From contig CAKTSA010000001.1 of assembly GCA_934597585.1 (NCBI GenBank), forward strand, positions 1 through 64,000: 64,000 bases of DNA, written 5' to 3'. Both the position numbers and the translations under genes were made by a program. Position 1 is the stretch's first letter, and each line of letters opens with the position of its first letter. Below, piece by piece: positions 34,954 through 43,067 of the stretch. The stretch is from an uncultured Oscillospiraceae bacterium. GTDB lineage: Bacteria > Bacillota > Clostridia > Oscillospirales > Oscillospiraceae. The notes under the pieces are model-generated. The model made no database searches and was not told the DNA's origin. It saw only the letters and a list, made by a program, of their open reading frames with translations.

Positions 34954-36927
34954 ATGTGTGCAGAATATAACACCAAACTGGAGCGAATGCGGGCGTTGAT
35001 CGAGCGCCTGACTGCGGCGGATGTCGCCTACTTCAAAAGTGATGAGCCAATCATGTCAGACTGGGAATACGACCAGTTGACAGACGAGCTGGCCTCATTG
35101 GAACGTGATACCGGTCTTGTGCTCTCCGGCTCCCCAACTCAGAAAGTGTCCGGAGAGATACTGGAGACACTGACAGAAGTACGGCATACGAAGCCAATGC
35201 TGTCTGCCGGCAAGACCAAATCTGTGGAGGACCTTGTCAAATTTGCCGCTAAGCGCCCTGTATTGCTGAGCTGGAAAATGGATGGTCTTACGCTGGTTCT
35301 ACGATATGAGTCTGGAGAACTGAAGCAAGCCATTACCCGTGGGCGAGAAGGAATCGTTGGTGAGGACGTAACGCATACCGTTCGGACCTTTCTGAACGTG
35401 CCGCTGACAGTTCCGACAAAAGGATCCTTCGAGGTCCGCGGTGAAGGCGTTATCTCTTGGGCTAATTTCCATAAGATCAATTCCAGTTTTGAGGAACCCT
35501 ATACGCATCCGCGCAACTTGGCATCCGGCAGTGTGCGTAAGCTCGATGCCAGTGAGTCGAAGAAGCGCCGGTTGGAGTTCTGGGCATTCGAGTTGGTCAG
35601 CGATTATCTGGAACCGGAAAGCAAGCTGGGGCAACAGACCTTCCTGCAGGACAACGGCTTTTCCGTTGTGCCGTACATCTATCTGGATGTGCTGCACAGC
35701 GCACAGATGATCCGCGATACGATCAAAAGCATGGATCCCAAGAAGTTTGCATATCCGGTGGATGGCCTCATCATGGAGTATGAAGAGATCCGTTACGGCA
35801 AAAGCCTTGGCGCAACCGGCCATCACGAGAACCGGCTGATTGCACTCAAGTGGGAGGATGAGCTGTATGATACGCATTTCCGCGGTGTGGAGCTGGCTAC
35901 GACCAGAACCGGTATGGTGAGCATTACCGGTTTGTTCGACCCGGTCAACATCGATGGGACGCTTGTTGGCCGTGCGTATCTGCACAACCTGGATGTCTTT
36001 GATGAATTCCAGTTTGGTATCGGAGATAAGATCCGCGTATATAAAGCGAACATGATCATCCCGCAGATCGCAGATAACAGGACACAGAGCAATACGTATG
36101 TGCTGCCTATGACCTGCCCCTGCTGTGGTGAACCTCTGACCGTCAAGCGCACAAGCGGTGGAACGCGGCAGTTATACTGTGTTAATCCCCACTGCGCTGC
36201 CAAGTTGGTGCAGAAGTTCGCGCATTTCTGCGAGAAGACCCGCATGAATATTGAGGGGCTTTCGGCAACAACACTGGAAAAGCTCATTGGCCATGGTTGG
36301 GTTCACAATTTTGGCGATCTGTATGAACTGGAACGGCATCGTGAGGAGATCATCAAGACGGAGGGTTTCGGCGAGAAGTCCTTCGAACGCCTGCAGGCCG
36401 CGATCGAAAAAAGCCGCTGCTGTACGTTGGCAAAGTTCATCGCCGGTCTGGGCATCCCCATGGTTGGGCGTCATGCCGGTCGAGATCTGGACAAGTTCTT
36501 CCATGGTTCCTGGTCCGAATTTGAGTCGGCCATCCTCAATGGCTTTGATTTCACGCAGTTGCCGGATTTCGGGCAGACCATGCACAACAACATTTACACT
36601 TGGTACGCGGACGCAGACGAGGCACTCCTCTGGCGTCCGCTGCTGTCTAAAATTCAATTTATCGAAAAGGAGAATCAAACAATGGAAGTTACCATGAATA
36701 ACCCGTTCGCAGGCAAGAGTGTCGTCGCTACCGGCAAGCTGGAGCATTATACCAGAGAGGGCATTCAGGAGAAGCTGCTTTCTTTGGGTGCGCACCCTTC
36801 CAGCGCTGTGAGCAAAAAAACTGATTATCTGATCGTCGGCGAAAAGGCTGGCAGCAAGCTGACCAAAGCGCAGCAGCTGGGCGTAAAGACGCTGACCGAG
36901 CAGGAATTCGAGGATATGCTGTCTTGA
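34954..36927 (+). CDS. ligA: NAD-dependent DNA ligase
   Basis: The 657-residue protein has the complete LigA domain order: Ia helices (YDQLTDEL), adenylation domain with the nucleotidyl lysine Lys108 in SWKMDGL, OB fold, four-cysteine zinc finger (CPCCGEPL...LYCVNPHC, about residues 389-410), helix-hairpin-helix domain (about 420-560) and a C-terminal BRCT domain (from about 588, FAGKSVVATGKLEHYTREG). All parts needed for activity seem present. Its position among accessory genes suggests it is not the housekeeping ligase and may seal element or plasmid DNA. The ATG follows GAAAGGAG. Confidence 0.95.
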   Translation: MCAEYNTKLERMRALIERLTAADVAYFKSDEPIMSDWEYDQLTDELASLERDTGLVLSGSPTQKVSGEILETLTEVRHTKPMLSAGKTKSVEDLVKFAAKRPVLLSWKMDGLTLVLRYESGELKQAITRGREGIVGEDVTHTVRTFLNVPLTVPTKGSFEVRGEGVISWANFHKINSSFEEPYTHPRNLASGSVRKLDASESKKRRLEFWAFELVSDYLEPESKLGQQTFLQDNGFSVVPYIYLDVLHSAQMIRDTIKSMDPKKFAYPVDGLIMEYEEIRYGKSLGATGHHENRLIALKWEDELYDTHFRGVELATTRTGMVSITGLFDPVNIDGTLVGRAYLHNLDVFDEFQFGIGDKIRVYKANMIIPQIADNRTQSNTYVLPMTCPCCGEPLTVKRTSGGTRQLYCVNPHCAAKLVQKFAHFCEKTRMNIEGLSATTLEKLIGHGWVHNFGDLYELERHREEIIKTEGFGEKSFERLQAAIEKSRCCTLAKFIAGLGIPMVGRHAGRDLDKFFHGSWSEFESAILNGFDFTQLPDFGQTMHNNIYTWYADADEALLWRPLLSKIQFIEKENQTMEVTMNNPFAGKSVVATGKLEHYTREGIQEKLLSLGAHPSSAVSKKTDYLIVGEKAGSKLTKAQQLGVKTLTEQEFEDMLS

Positions 36928-36947
36928 TTTGCGCAGCAGCCACAATA

Positions 36948-36983
36948 AGGCACGGAGCAGATTACCTGCTCCGTGCCTGTTTT
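36948..36983 (+). terminator. Hairpin joined to a ribosome-binding site (unit 1)
   Basis: A perfect 13-bp stem (36948-36960 with 36966-36978, loop ATTAC) is followed by GTTTTC and immediately AAGGAGG for the next gene. It may reduce read-through from ligA. Confidence 0.7.
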
Positions 36984-36998
36984 CAAGGAGGCTACAAG

Positions 36999-37226
36999 AT
37001 GAAAGGCTGGATATACCGATGCCCTGCTTGCGGAAGTAAACGGTTCGTGGTCACAGCGCATGTCACACAGGACTGGGAAATCGACAGCAATGGCGCATTC
37101 CAGAAAGTCCTCAATGCATGTGTGGAGATCACGCATCATCCCGATGAATCTGACATATGGAATTGCGCCAACTGCGCTTATTCCGGAACAGGCAAACAGT
37201 TTCGTGCAGGGGCTTACATGCAATAG
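36999..37226 (+). CDS. Small zinc-ribbon protein
   Basis: The 75-residue protein has two CxxC knuckles, CPACGSKRF near the N-terminus and CANCAY near the C-terminus, as in a zinc ribbon. The function is unknown; such small proteins often bind nucleic acid or partner proteins. The ATG follows AAGGAGG directly after a terminator-like hairpin. Confidence 0.72.
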   Translation: MKGWIYRCPACGSKRFVVTAHVTQDWEIDSNGAFQKVLNACVEITHHPDESDIWNCANCAYSGTGKQFRAGAYMQ

Positions 37227-37240
37227 AAGGAGGCAGCATA

Positions 37241-37714
37241 ATGCGAAGAAAACAGATCGGGGTCATGGACTTTCACGGCAGCGTGGACATTACGGATCCC
37301 TGTTATGAAAAGGAAGTCTGGTGCAGGATGAACGGCGTGAAGATCAAAGCAGGAACATATGCCTGCATGGTCTGGCATCATACCGAAAAAGGAACGTACA
37401 GTGACGGACGTCCGTATTCCTGTGAGCTGGTTGGGATCATTGGCATCTATCTGAATGGCAATACCCCGCGTCAGCGAGCCATGAAGGAGATCGGTACGAT
37501 TGGTGTGGATTCCGGAATGGCCGGCTTCTTCCATGATAAGCCGGATTACAGCGACGAGGCATGGAGCCAGTTCTGTGACCGTGTCCGCCATGGCGATGCA
37601 TGGCTGACAGAAGATGGGTTCTATAGCTGCTCCGGACACGGTGACGGCGGCTATGGCGTTTATGCCTATGAAAAAGATGGCGAGATCACCGCGCTGGAGA
37701 TCCGCTTTCTGTAA
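37241..37714 (+). CDS. Hypothetical protein (weakly DUF4241-like)
   Basis: The 157-residue protein contains DITDPCYE, TIGVDSGMAGFFHDKPDY and a glycine-rich GHGDGGYGVYAYE. These blocks recall DUF4241-like proteins (DPCY, VDSG.AGFF, GDGGY), but I cannot confirm membership. No membrane segment. It starts after AGAAGGAGG, 14 bp from the zinc-ribbon gene. Confidence 0.7.
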   Translation: MRRKQIGVMDFHGSVDITDPCYEKEVWCRMNGVKIKAGTYACMVWHHTEKGTYSDGRPYSCELVGIIGIYLNGNTPRQRAMKEIGTIGVDSGMAGFFHDKPDYSDEAWSQFCDRVRHGDAWLTEDGFYSCSGHGDGGYGVYAYEKDGEITALEIRFL

Positions 37715-37837
37715 GATAGATCCCCTGCTTCTGTATCTGGCCCAATAAAAGTGACCTTCCTCATGTTCCGCTTTATGCGTTTAATGCCACGCAAATACGC
37801 ATTTCGCGCGGAATACGTAGAAAAAGGAGACAGCAAT

Positions 37838-38362
37838 ATGAAAGAAACCAAGAGCGAACGGTTCCGCCGCGTTGCGGAAGCGCGCGTCAATAAGATTATC
37901 CGGATGCTCAGACTGTTAGGTAACTGCGCTGCAACAAGCGTATATGCCTATGATGACAGTGCGGTTGAGCAGATATTTTCGGCGCTGCAGATCGAGTTGG
38001 ACAAGGCGCGTGTACGGTACGCGGAAGGCGGCCGGACAAAAAGGCGCTTTTCACTCTCGGAGAATTATGCGCCGGATACCATCTCGCACCCGCATATAAC
38101 GATGCCGCTGCCCGATGGTACAAGCCTTAGAGCTGTGGCCTATGCGGAGGACACCTATCCGGCCATCAACCTGTATCTCTTGCAGGACGGACAGCCGGAG
38201 TTGATCTGCTTTGCGGAGTACAATATCGGTCAGGAACCAAATCGAGAACTCTGTATCGGGGTTTATTCATCCGACGAGGACGACACAAAATATTATGAGC
38301 CATATCAGGCAGAAAGGAATAAAGACTATGAACGAAACTCCGCAGAAGCCGCGGATGATTGA
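37838..38362 (+). CDS. Hypothetical protein of conjugative-element type
   Basis: The 174-residue protein starts KSERFRRVAEARVNKIIRMLRLLGNCA, a segment I associate with a small family common in Clostridia conjugative elements; the name is not known to me. The rest is a soluble alpha/beta protein with an acidic end. The ATG at 37838 follows AAAAGGAG. It overlaps the next gene by 35 bp. Confidence 0.7.
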   Translation: MKETKSERFRRVAEARVNKIIRMLRLLGNCAATSVYAYDDSAVEQIFSALQIELDKARVRYAEGGRTKRRFSLSENYAPDTISHPHITMPLPDGTSLRAVAYAEDTYPAINLYLLQDGQPELICFAEYNIGQEPNRELCIGVYSSDEDDTKYYEPYQAERNKDYERNSAEAADD

Positions 38363-39122
38363 GACATACCGCATTTCATGGAGCGATATCGCGGCGCTTA
38401 TTTCAGAACAGATCAAATCGGTTTTGGGATACAAGTGCTCTTTGCGCGTCTGGCCTGAGGATCTGGATTTCTGGGGCGTTCGGGCGCAGCACAGGACCTT
38501 CTCCGTTCGGGAATTGAATCGGCTTTTGGATGCCGTTCATGCAAGCGAAAAGGAACGCGAAATGACCCTGCCGGAGGACTCGGAGGATACACACAGCTTC
38601 GGAATGACGCTTGGCAGGCATTTGCTGAAATCCGCATTACAGGCGGATTGGGAGCGTGAGCTGGTCGATGATGACGCGCTCTGGCTGATCGGATTCACCA
38701 GTGCCGAAACGAATCCATACTCGGCTACCGGCCTCTTACGGAACCTCGATGCTTCGGCGCTCTTATCCAAGGAGGACGTCCTGACACATCTGGCCAATAA
38801 TGGCGGCACTGACGTAGCACTCGGCGATATACGGATGCGCTATTACACGGCACACAAGAATGAGCTGTGCTGGCGGTATCCGATCTCTGACGGTGTGCAT
38901 GCCGGCGCTTTCATTCTGGTTGTGAAAGAAGGGTATCTGAGTCTCCCGTACAACAGCGTGGATGAAGAGGACTATGAGCTCCTTGTGTTGACGGATGCTG
39001 CGCTTCACGACGCAGAATCCATTTCAACATTTCTTTCGGACTGGGAGTGCTTTTCGGCAGATCTCACCGATGCTATGCGCGAGATGTATTCGATTCTGAA
39101 GGAGGAAAACGACCATGCATGA
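38328..39122 (+). CDS. Hypothetical protein
   Basis: The 264-residue protein is not recognised. It has no signal peptide, membrane segment or cysteine cluster. Dense overlaps (35 bp with the gene before, 8 bp after) support a real gene in a compact transcript. The start follows GAAAGGAATAA. Confidence 0.68.
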   Translation: MNETPQKPRMIETYRISWSDIAALISEQIKSVLGYKCSLRVWPEDLDFWGVRAQHRTFSVRELNRLLDAVHASEKEREMTLPEDSEDTHSFGMTLGRHLLKSALQADWERELVDDDALWLIGFTSAETNPYSATGLLRNLDASALLSKEDVLTHLANNGGTDVALGDIRMRYYTAHKNELCWRYPISDGVHAGAFILVVKEGYLSLPYNSVDEEDYELLVLTDAALHDAESISTFLSDWECFSADLTDAMREMYSILKEENDHA

Positions 39123-39309
39123 TTTTCAAAAACGAGCCATTACAGTGCAGGGGCAGTTCATGGCTCCTGTCTGCATAGGTGCCCCCGCGTTTATCCGGGA
39201 AGCCAATGGGTATCGCAAGACGTCTACCGTCTGTGCGGTACTCCTTGACATACCGCAGATAACCGTGATTGAGACACAAAACAGTGTCTACTCTATTCAG
39301 AAAATGTGA
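39115..39309 (+). CDS. Small hypothetical protein
   Basis: The 64-residue protein has no known domain. It overlaps the gene before by 8 bp (GGAGG inside that gene's end) and almost touches the next, which supports translation by coupling. Confidence 0.55.
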   Translation: MHDFQKRAITVQGQFMAPVCIGAPAFIREANGYRKTSTVCAVLLDIPQITVIETQNSVYSIQKM

Positions 39310-39317
39310 GGTTTGTG

Positions 39318-39746
39318 ATGAACAATAAAATTGACTGGGTGATCCACCTCGTAGCAAACGGAGCTTGCGATGAATGCGGAAGAACAGAGAACGGGTTCCG
39401 GCCCTATATCTGCAACGCCCATACCCATGGACTTGCCGCGTATGAGCACATGGATCTGCAGCTGGTCCTTTCCTATTCGCCTCATGAGATAGCGAGGATC
39501 CTTAATACACTGGGCCTGCGCATTCAGGCGGGCGAACGCTTTGAACCCGGCGCAATGGTGTCGGGTATCTTCGAGGATTGTGATGTCCGGCTTGATCTGT
39601 TCGAGGAAACCGGCCGCAATGTGCTTCGTGTGATTATCCCCGACTCGCATGGTCGGTTCCCAGAGGATCCGCAATGCGCGGAGCCATATCGTCTGCAGAG
39701 CATGAAAACGGAGGAGCTCCATGTAAAGGAAGGTATGCCATCATGA
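39318..39746 (+). CDS. Hypothetical protein (possibly DUF4262-like)
   Basis: The 142-residue protein has an N-terminal pair CDECGRTENGFRPYICNAHTHGL and then MDLQLVLSYSPHEIARILNTLGLRIQAGERFEPG. The layout recalls DUF4262, but this is weak. ATG at 39318 is chosen; GTG codons lie just upstream in frame. It overlaps the YodL gene by 4 bp (ATGA). Confidence 0.68.
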   Translation: MNNKIDWVIHLVANGACDECGRTENGFRPYICNAHTHGLAAYEHMDLQLVLSYSPHEIARILNTLGLRIQAGERFEPGAMVSGIFEDCDVRLDLFEETGRNVLRVIIPDSHGRFPEDPQCAEPYRLQSMKTEELHVKEGMPS

Positions 39747-40075
39747 AAATTGCTATCTACCAGATCGATGTGGAGCGAGACTCGGCGCGCATCGCGTTTC
39801 GGGATCTGAACTACATCACATCGGCCTATAACGGGCGAATCCCCACAGAACTCTATGACTGTGTTTTTTCCGGTGAGGTCGCGGCGAAGAATCTGGAGGA
39901 TGTGTTTTATATCTTCAATATGGCGCGTCCCAAAGGCTATAAGGGCCGATCCCTGTCCGTTTCTGATGTGGTGGCCGTTTGTCATTCTTCGGAGGAGAAA
40001 ACGTATTACTACTGTGAGCCAATTGGCTTCAAACAAATCTCGTTCGATATATGTGGCGAAAACCCCTGCCAGTAG
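39743..40075 (+). CDS. YodL-domain protein
   Basis: The 110-residue protein fits the YodL-like domain: IYQIDVERDSARIAFRDLNYI, YDCVFSGEVAAKNLEDVFYIFN, and the conserved GRSLSVSDVVAV followed by a Tyr-rich strand and GF. This domain occurs in many proteins of conjugative elements; its function is not established. ATGA overlap with the gene before. Confidence 0.8.
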   Translation: MKIAIYQIDVERDSARIAFRDLNYITSAYNGRIPTELYDCVFSGEVAAKNLEDVFYIFNMARPKGYKGRSLSVSDVVAVCHSSEEKTYYYCEPIGFKQISFDICGENPCQ

Positions 40076-40102
40076 GCGCAGCTAGATATGCGAACACAGA
40101 AC

Positions 40103-40138
40103 AAAGAGGCATCGGGGAACCCGATGCCTCTTTTTAAG
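40103..40138 (+). terminator. Hairpin joined to a ribosome-binding site (unit 2)
   Basis: A perfect 14-bp stem (40103-40116 with 40120-40133, loop GAA) runs into TTTTTAAGGAG, the ribosome site of the next gene. Confidence 0.75.
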
Positions 40139-40150
40139 GAGAAGCTTGTT

Positions 40151-40342
40151 ATGGACAGCAATCAAAAATATCAGATTTACTTCGATTACCTCGAAGGCGT
40201 GCGCCAGTCTGGTGAGACCAATATGTATGGCGCTACGCCCTATCTCCAGAGGGAGTTCCCCGAACTGAGACGAGTCGAGGACGCAAAAGCCGTCCTACTG
40301 GCTTGGTTTCGCAGCTTTGAGTCGGACGATCCACCTGAGTAA
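40151..40342 (+). CDS. Small hypothetical protein
   Basis: The 63-residue acidic protein (YFDYLEGVRQSGETNMYGATPYLQREFPEL) is unknown. AAGGAGAAG precedes the ATG at 40151, right behind the terminator-like hairpin. Confidence 0.62.
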   Translation: MDSNQKYQIYFDYLEGVRQSGETNMYGATPYLQREFPELRRVEDAKAVLLAWFRSFESDDPPE

Positions 40343-40379
40343 TGCCTTTCGGATAATGTAATGTAGAGGAGTAAACAAG

Positions 40380-41060
40380 ATGCAAACAGAAAAAGCCTTT
40401 ATGAACATGCGCAGGATCTCACCGAAGGAACATGTCCCATTTCGCTGCACCGGTTGCGGCGAATGCTGCCGACACGTTCACCAGAGTATCCCGCTGGAGA
40501 GTCTGGATGTCTATCACATAGCCCGGTATCTGCGGGAGCATGATTCAGAGAGTTTCTGTACGGATGACTTTATCGGGCAATATACAGAGCTGGCTCTGCT
40601 TGATGCGTGTGGATTCTTCATTCTCATGCTCAGAACAACCGGTCCGGATGATGCCTGTATTTTTCTGAGAGACAATCGCTGTATGATCCATGCGGCGAAG
40701 CCCCGTGCATGCAGGATCTACCCATTCGTTGCAGGCATAACGCCAAACGGACAATATGAGTTTCTGCTCAGCAAAGAGAAGCCGCATCACTTTAAGGGCA
40801 AGATCACCTGCGCAAAAACGTGGATGAAGCGTTATTTCACCGCTGAGGATCGTGTCTTCCTGAAACTGGATTTTGGCTCCGCAGCGGAGATCGCACGACT
40901 CATGCGCATGGTACCGGAATCCGATAAAAAGACTGCGATGCTGTTATTCTGGCGGTACAGGTATTCTGAGTTCAACCTGGATCAGCCATTCTTATCACAG
41001 TATGAGAAGAACCTCCACTTGCTCAAATCGGCATTGAACTCACTTGTTGACCGAGCATGA
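40380..41060 (+). CDS. YkgJ-family cysteine cluster protein 1
   Basis: The 226-residue protein has the family cluster FRCTGCGECCR (Cys23, Cys26, Cys29, Cys30) and later CMIHAAKPRACRIYPF. Such proteins bind zinc or an Fe-S cluster; the function is mostly unknown, and some relatives act near flagellin or protein methylation. The start follows AGAGGAG. A second member follows directly. Confidence 0.87.
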   Translation: MQTEKAFMNMRRISPKEHVPFRCTGCGECCRHVHQSIPLESLDVYHIARYLREHDSESFCTDDFIGQYTELALLDACGFFILMLRTTGPDDACIFLRDNRCMIHAAKPRACRIYPFVAGITPNGQYEFLLSKEKPHHFKGKITCAKTWMKRYFTAEDRVFLKLDFGSAAEIARLMRMVPESDKKTAMLLFWRYRYSEFNLDQPFLSQYEKNLHLLKSALNSLVDRA

Positions 41061-41100
41061 GCCACAAATCAACCGTTCGAATGACAAAGGAGAAAAACCA

Positions 41101-41841
41101 ATGGATGAAAGATTAAAATACATCACAGACAATTTTGATAACCTGCATATCGGGCTCGACGATACCTTCCGGTTCCACTGCGATCAGTGCGGTAAATGCT
41201 GTATTGATCGGGAGGACATCCTGCTGAACCCCAAAGATGTTTTCAACATCTCCAGAGAACTGGAGCTCACCCCGTTGGAAGCTTTTGACAAATACTGCGA
41301 GACTTACATCGGGAGCGACTCTCGGATCCCCATCGTCCGGCTCAAGCCACGAGGATCCATCAAGCGCTGCCCGCTGCTCAAGGACCGCAAGTGCTCTGTC
41401 CACCGGGCCAAACCCACGGTCTGCGCACTGTATCCTTTGGGTCGATGTGTCAGGTTTAATGCCAAAGAAATGAGCGAGGAAGCCATTGACAATGCGGAGA
41501 TCCAGTATATCATGAACCCTTTTATGTGTGGAGACGCCTCAGAATCCCACACGGTGCGCAACTGGCTGGAAAGCTTTGGACTGCCCGCTCGGGATGAAAG
41601 CTTTATTGCGTGGCAAAAAGTAATGTTCCGTGTCAGAGAAAGACTCGTGAAACTGGAAAAAAAGCTGTCCACCAAGGCTATGGAATACGTCTGGTCAATC
41701 ACTTGGCAGGCCCTGTATATTGATTACGACATCCATAAAGAGTTTGATGAACAGTTTCAGAGTAATACTGAGCGGCTGGTTATGCTTCTGGATGAAGTAC
41801 CACGGCTGTGGAAGGAGGCTCGCAATGCCGGAAGAACGTAA
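41101..41841 (+). CDS. YkgJ-family cysteine cluster protein 2
   Basis: The 246-residue protein has FHCDQCGKCCID (Cys27, Cys30, Cys33, Cys34), then CPLLKDRKCSVHRAKPTVCALYPLGRC. It differs enough from its neighbour to suggest separate tasks. The ATG at 41101 follows AAAGGAG. It overlaps the next gene by 17 bp. Confidence 0.87.
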   Translation: MDERLKYITDNFDNLHIGLDDTFRFHCDQCGKCCIDREDILLNPKDVFNISRELELTPLEAFDKYCETYIGSDSRIPIVRLKPRGSIKRCPLLKDRKCSVHRAKPTVCALYPLGRCVRFNAKEMSEEAIDNAEIQYIMNPFMCGDASESHTVRNWLESFGLPARDESFIAWQKVMFRVRERLVKLEKKLSTKAMEYVWSITWQALYIDYDIHKEFDEQFQSNTERLVMLLDEVPRLWKEARNAGRT

Positions 41842-42460
41842 TCAAAACCAGATCATCCGTATTGACGCACGCAACTGCTTTGTGGAGAGCTTAAACGATT
41901 CGTTCGGCTTCGGAAAAGCCCATTTCACGTTTGCGGCCTATGATCTCAGTAAACCGAGCGGCCAGCGCCAGACGAACAGCATTCAGATCTATATTGATAT
42001 CGCTGAGTTGCTGGAGCTGTGCCGGAAACTGGTCGGCGGCGAGCTGCGGTACATGATGCAGAACAGGAAGAAGGCCGGTGACTCCACGCCGCTCTTTCAA
42101 CACCTCGGCGGAACCTCGGCGGAAAAGCTTGCCAGGTATGTCCGCCCAAGAGCGGACGGTAAAAGCCTGTCAAGAACCGCACAGCTTATCTGCGGCAGCA
42201 AAACGGATCTTCTTTTCGTGGCCGACAGCGGCCCCGGCGAAACCAATGAAAAAGGCCTGATCGTGCCGCGTTTTGGAAAGAACCCGGAGAACCATGTCTC
42301 TGTCAGTATGACCTTCGAGTCGTTCAGTGCGCTGATGCTTATGACCAAAACTCATTACGCTGCTTGGCTGACAGCATTTTATATGACGGGCCGGCAGCGT
42401 CCCACATCGCCTTCGTCGCCTCGTGTGGAGGCCGCAGATACGCAGGATCGGTTTTTCTGA
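41825..42460 (+). CDS. Hypothetical protein (possible single-strand or element-maintenance protein)
   Basis: The 211-residue protein is unknown. It ends in a Ser/Pro-rich linker and an acidic-aromatic tip (AADTQDRFF). Such a tail resembles the C-terminal tip of single-stranded-DNA-binding proteins (DDxxF), but the body shows no OB-fold signature I can name, so this is only a hint. GGAGG lies inside the end of the YkgJ gene. Confidence 0.65.
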   Translation: MPEERNQNQIIRIDARNCFVESLNDSFGFGKAHFTFAAYDLSKPSGQRQTNSIQIYIDIAELLELCRKLVGGELRYMMQNRKKAGDSTPLFQHLGGTSAEKLARYVRPRADGKSLSRTAQLICGSKTDLLFVADSGPGETNEKGLIVPRFGKNPENHVSVSMTFESFSALMLMTKTHYAAWLTAFYMTGRQRPTSPSSPRVEAADTQDRFF

Positions 42461-42490
42461 ACTGGAGGCAGTCATACATGGTTATGAACC

Positions 42491-42760
42491 ATGAAAACAA
42501 GGATAATAGAAAACGAAGTGATAAATATGAAACTCAGATTTGACACACAGGAGTTTCCTGGCATTCAGGTTTCTCTGACTGCTCAGGAGCTGACCACACA
42601 ACTGCGGCACATGATGCACGCCGAGAATTTATATCTAAGAGAGGGCTGCGTATACAGTGGCCACCAGTTCATTTCAAGCTGCAGCGACGATGTTCAGGCG
42701 GTTCGGGCGATTGAAACGATTGAACACTGGTTTGAACAGAGAGATAATATGCAGCTATAA
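42491..42760 (+). CDS. Small hypothetical protein, last gene of accessory module
   Basis: The 89-residue protein is unknown. The start may be ATG 42491 (after a GGAGG 22 nt upstream, with a CATGGTT/AACCATG stem between) or ATG 42527, which has a weak ribosome site. No domain is recognised. Confidence 0.58.
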   Translation: MKTRIIENEVINMKLRFDTQEFPGIQVSLTAQELTTQLRHMMHAENLYLREGCVYSGHQFISSCSDDVQAVRAIETIEHWFEQRDNMQL

Positions 42761-42806
42761 CCGATTTGACACCGCACACTATCAAGTTGTGTGACAGTAT
42801 AGCATG

Positions 42807-42858
42807 AAAGCAGGAAGCGCCCCTCAGATTATGAAGGGCGCTTTCTGCTTTTTAAGGT
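42807..42858 (+). terminator. Hairpin joined to an orphan ribosome-binding site (unit 3)
   Basis: A 16-bp stem (42807-42822 with 42836-42851, one G-U pair) is followed by TTTTTAAGGTG with no gene behind it. Confidence 0.72.
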
Positions 42859-42987
42859 GAAGACAATTGCGGAGTGAGTTTGGGGTTTCCCTATGACTGC
42901 GCTTACCGTAATCAAAACCTCAATAGGCTCTGTGAGTGAGACGAGATTTGTCAAGGTGTGTTTTTGCAAAGCAGTGTGCAATTTGCG

Positions 42988-43016
42988 TTGACAAGCAGCA
43001 AAAAGAACGCTATAAT
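42988..43016 (+). promoter_or_regulatory. Sigma-A promoter of the first TetR gene
   Basis: TTGACA (42988-42993), 17 bp, TATAAT (43011-43016): full consensus. Confidence 0.88.
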
Positions 43017-43045
43017 AACGCCGTTATCGATAATGACGTTATTAT
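43012..43045. promoter_or_regulatory. Nested palindromic operator over the tetR -10 box
   Basis: Outer 9-bp arms ATAATAACG and CGTTATTAT enclose the inner palindrome TTATCGATAA (43024-43033). It overlaps the -10 box and start site, as expected for autorepression. Confidence 0.72.
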
Positions 43046-43067
43046 TTAGGCGCAGAGGAGTGAAGAC

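Larger units (their letters stand above)
33934..42850 (+). mobile_element. Accessory module resembling conjugative-element cargo (no mobility genes seen)
   Basis: About 14 same-strand genes with 4-35 bp overlaps or short gaps, mostly small unknown proteins, surround a second-type DNA ligase. YodL-domain and similar small proteins are, to my knowledge, common in integrative conjugative elements of Clostridia. Three hairpin-plus-ribosome-site units recur inside. No integrase, relaxase or attachment repeats were found, so this may be a remnant or a stable island. Confidence 0.45.
42761..43067. promoter_or_regulatory. Junction of accessory module and TetR gene
   Basis: It contains hairpin-ribosome-site unit 3 (42807-42858), about 120 bp with nothing recognised, the tetR promoter (42988-43016) and a large palindromic operator (43012-43045). 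After unit 3 (TTTTTAAGGTG) no coding frame follows, so a gene seems to have been lost here. Confidence 0.6.

Noticed and set aside
41825..42460. Single-stranded DNA-binding protein
   Set aside because: Only the acidic-aromatic tail resembles SSB; no OB-fold pattern could be recognised.
33934..42850. Prophage or complete conjugative element
   Set aside because: No integrase, terminase, capsid, relaxase or type IV secretion gene, and no flanking repeats were seen.
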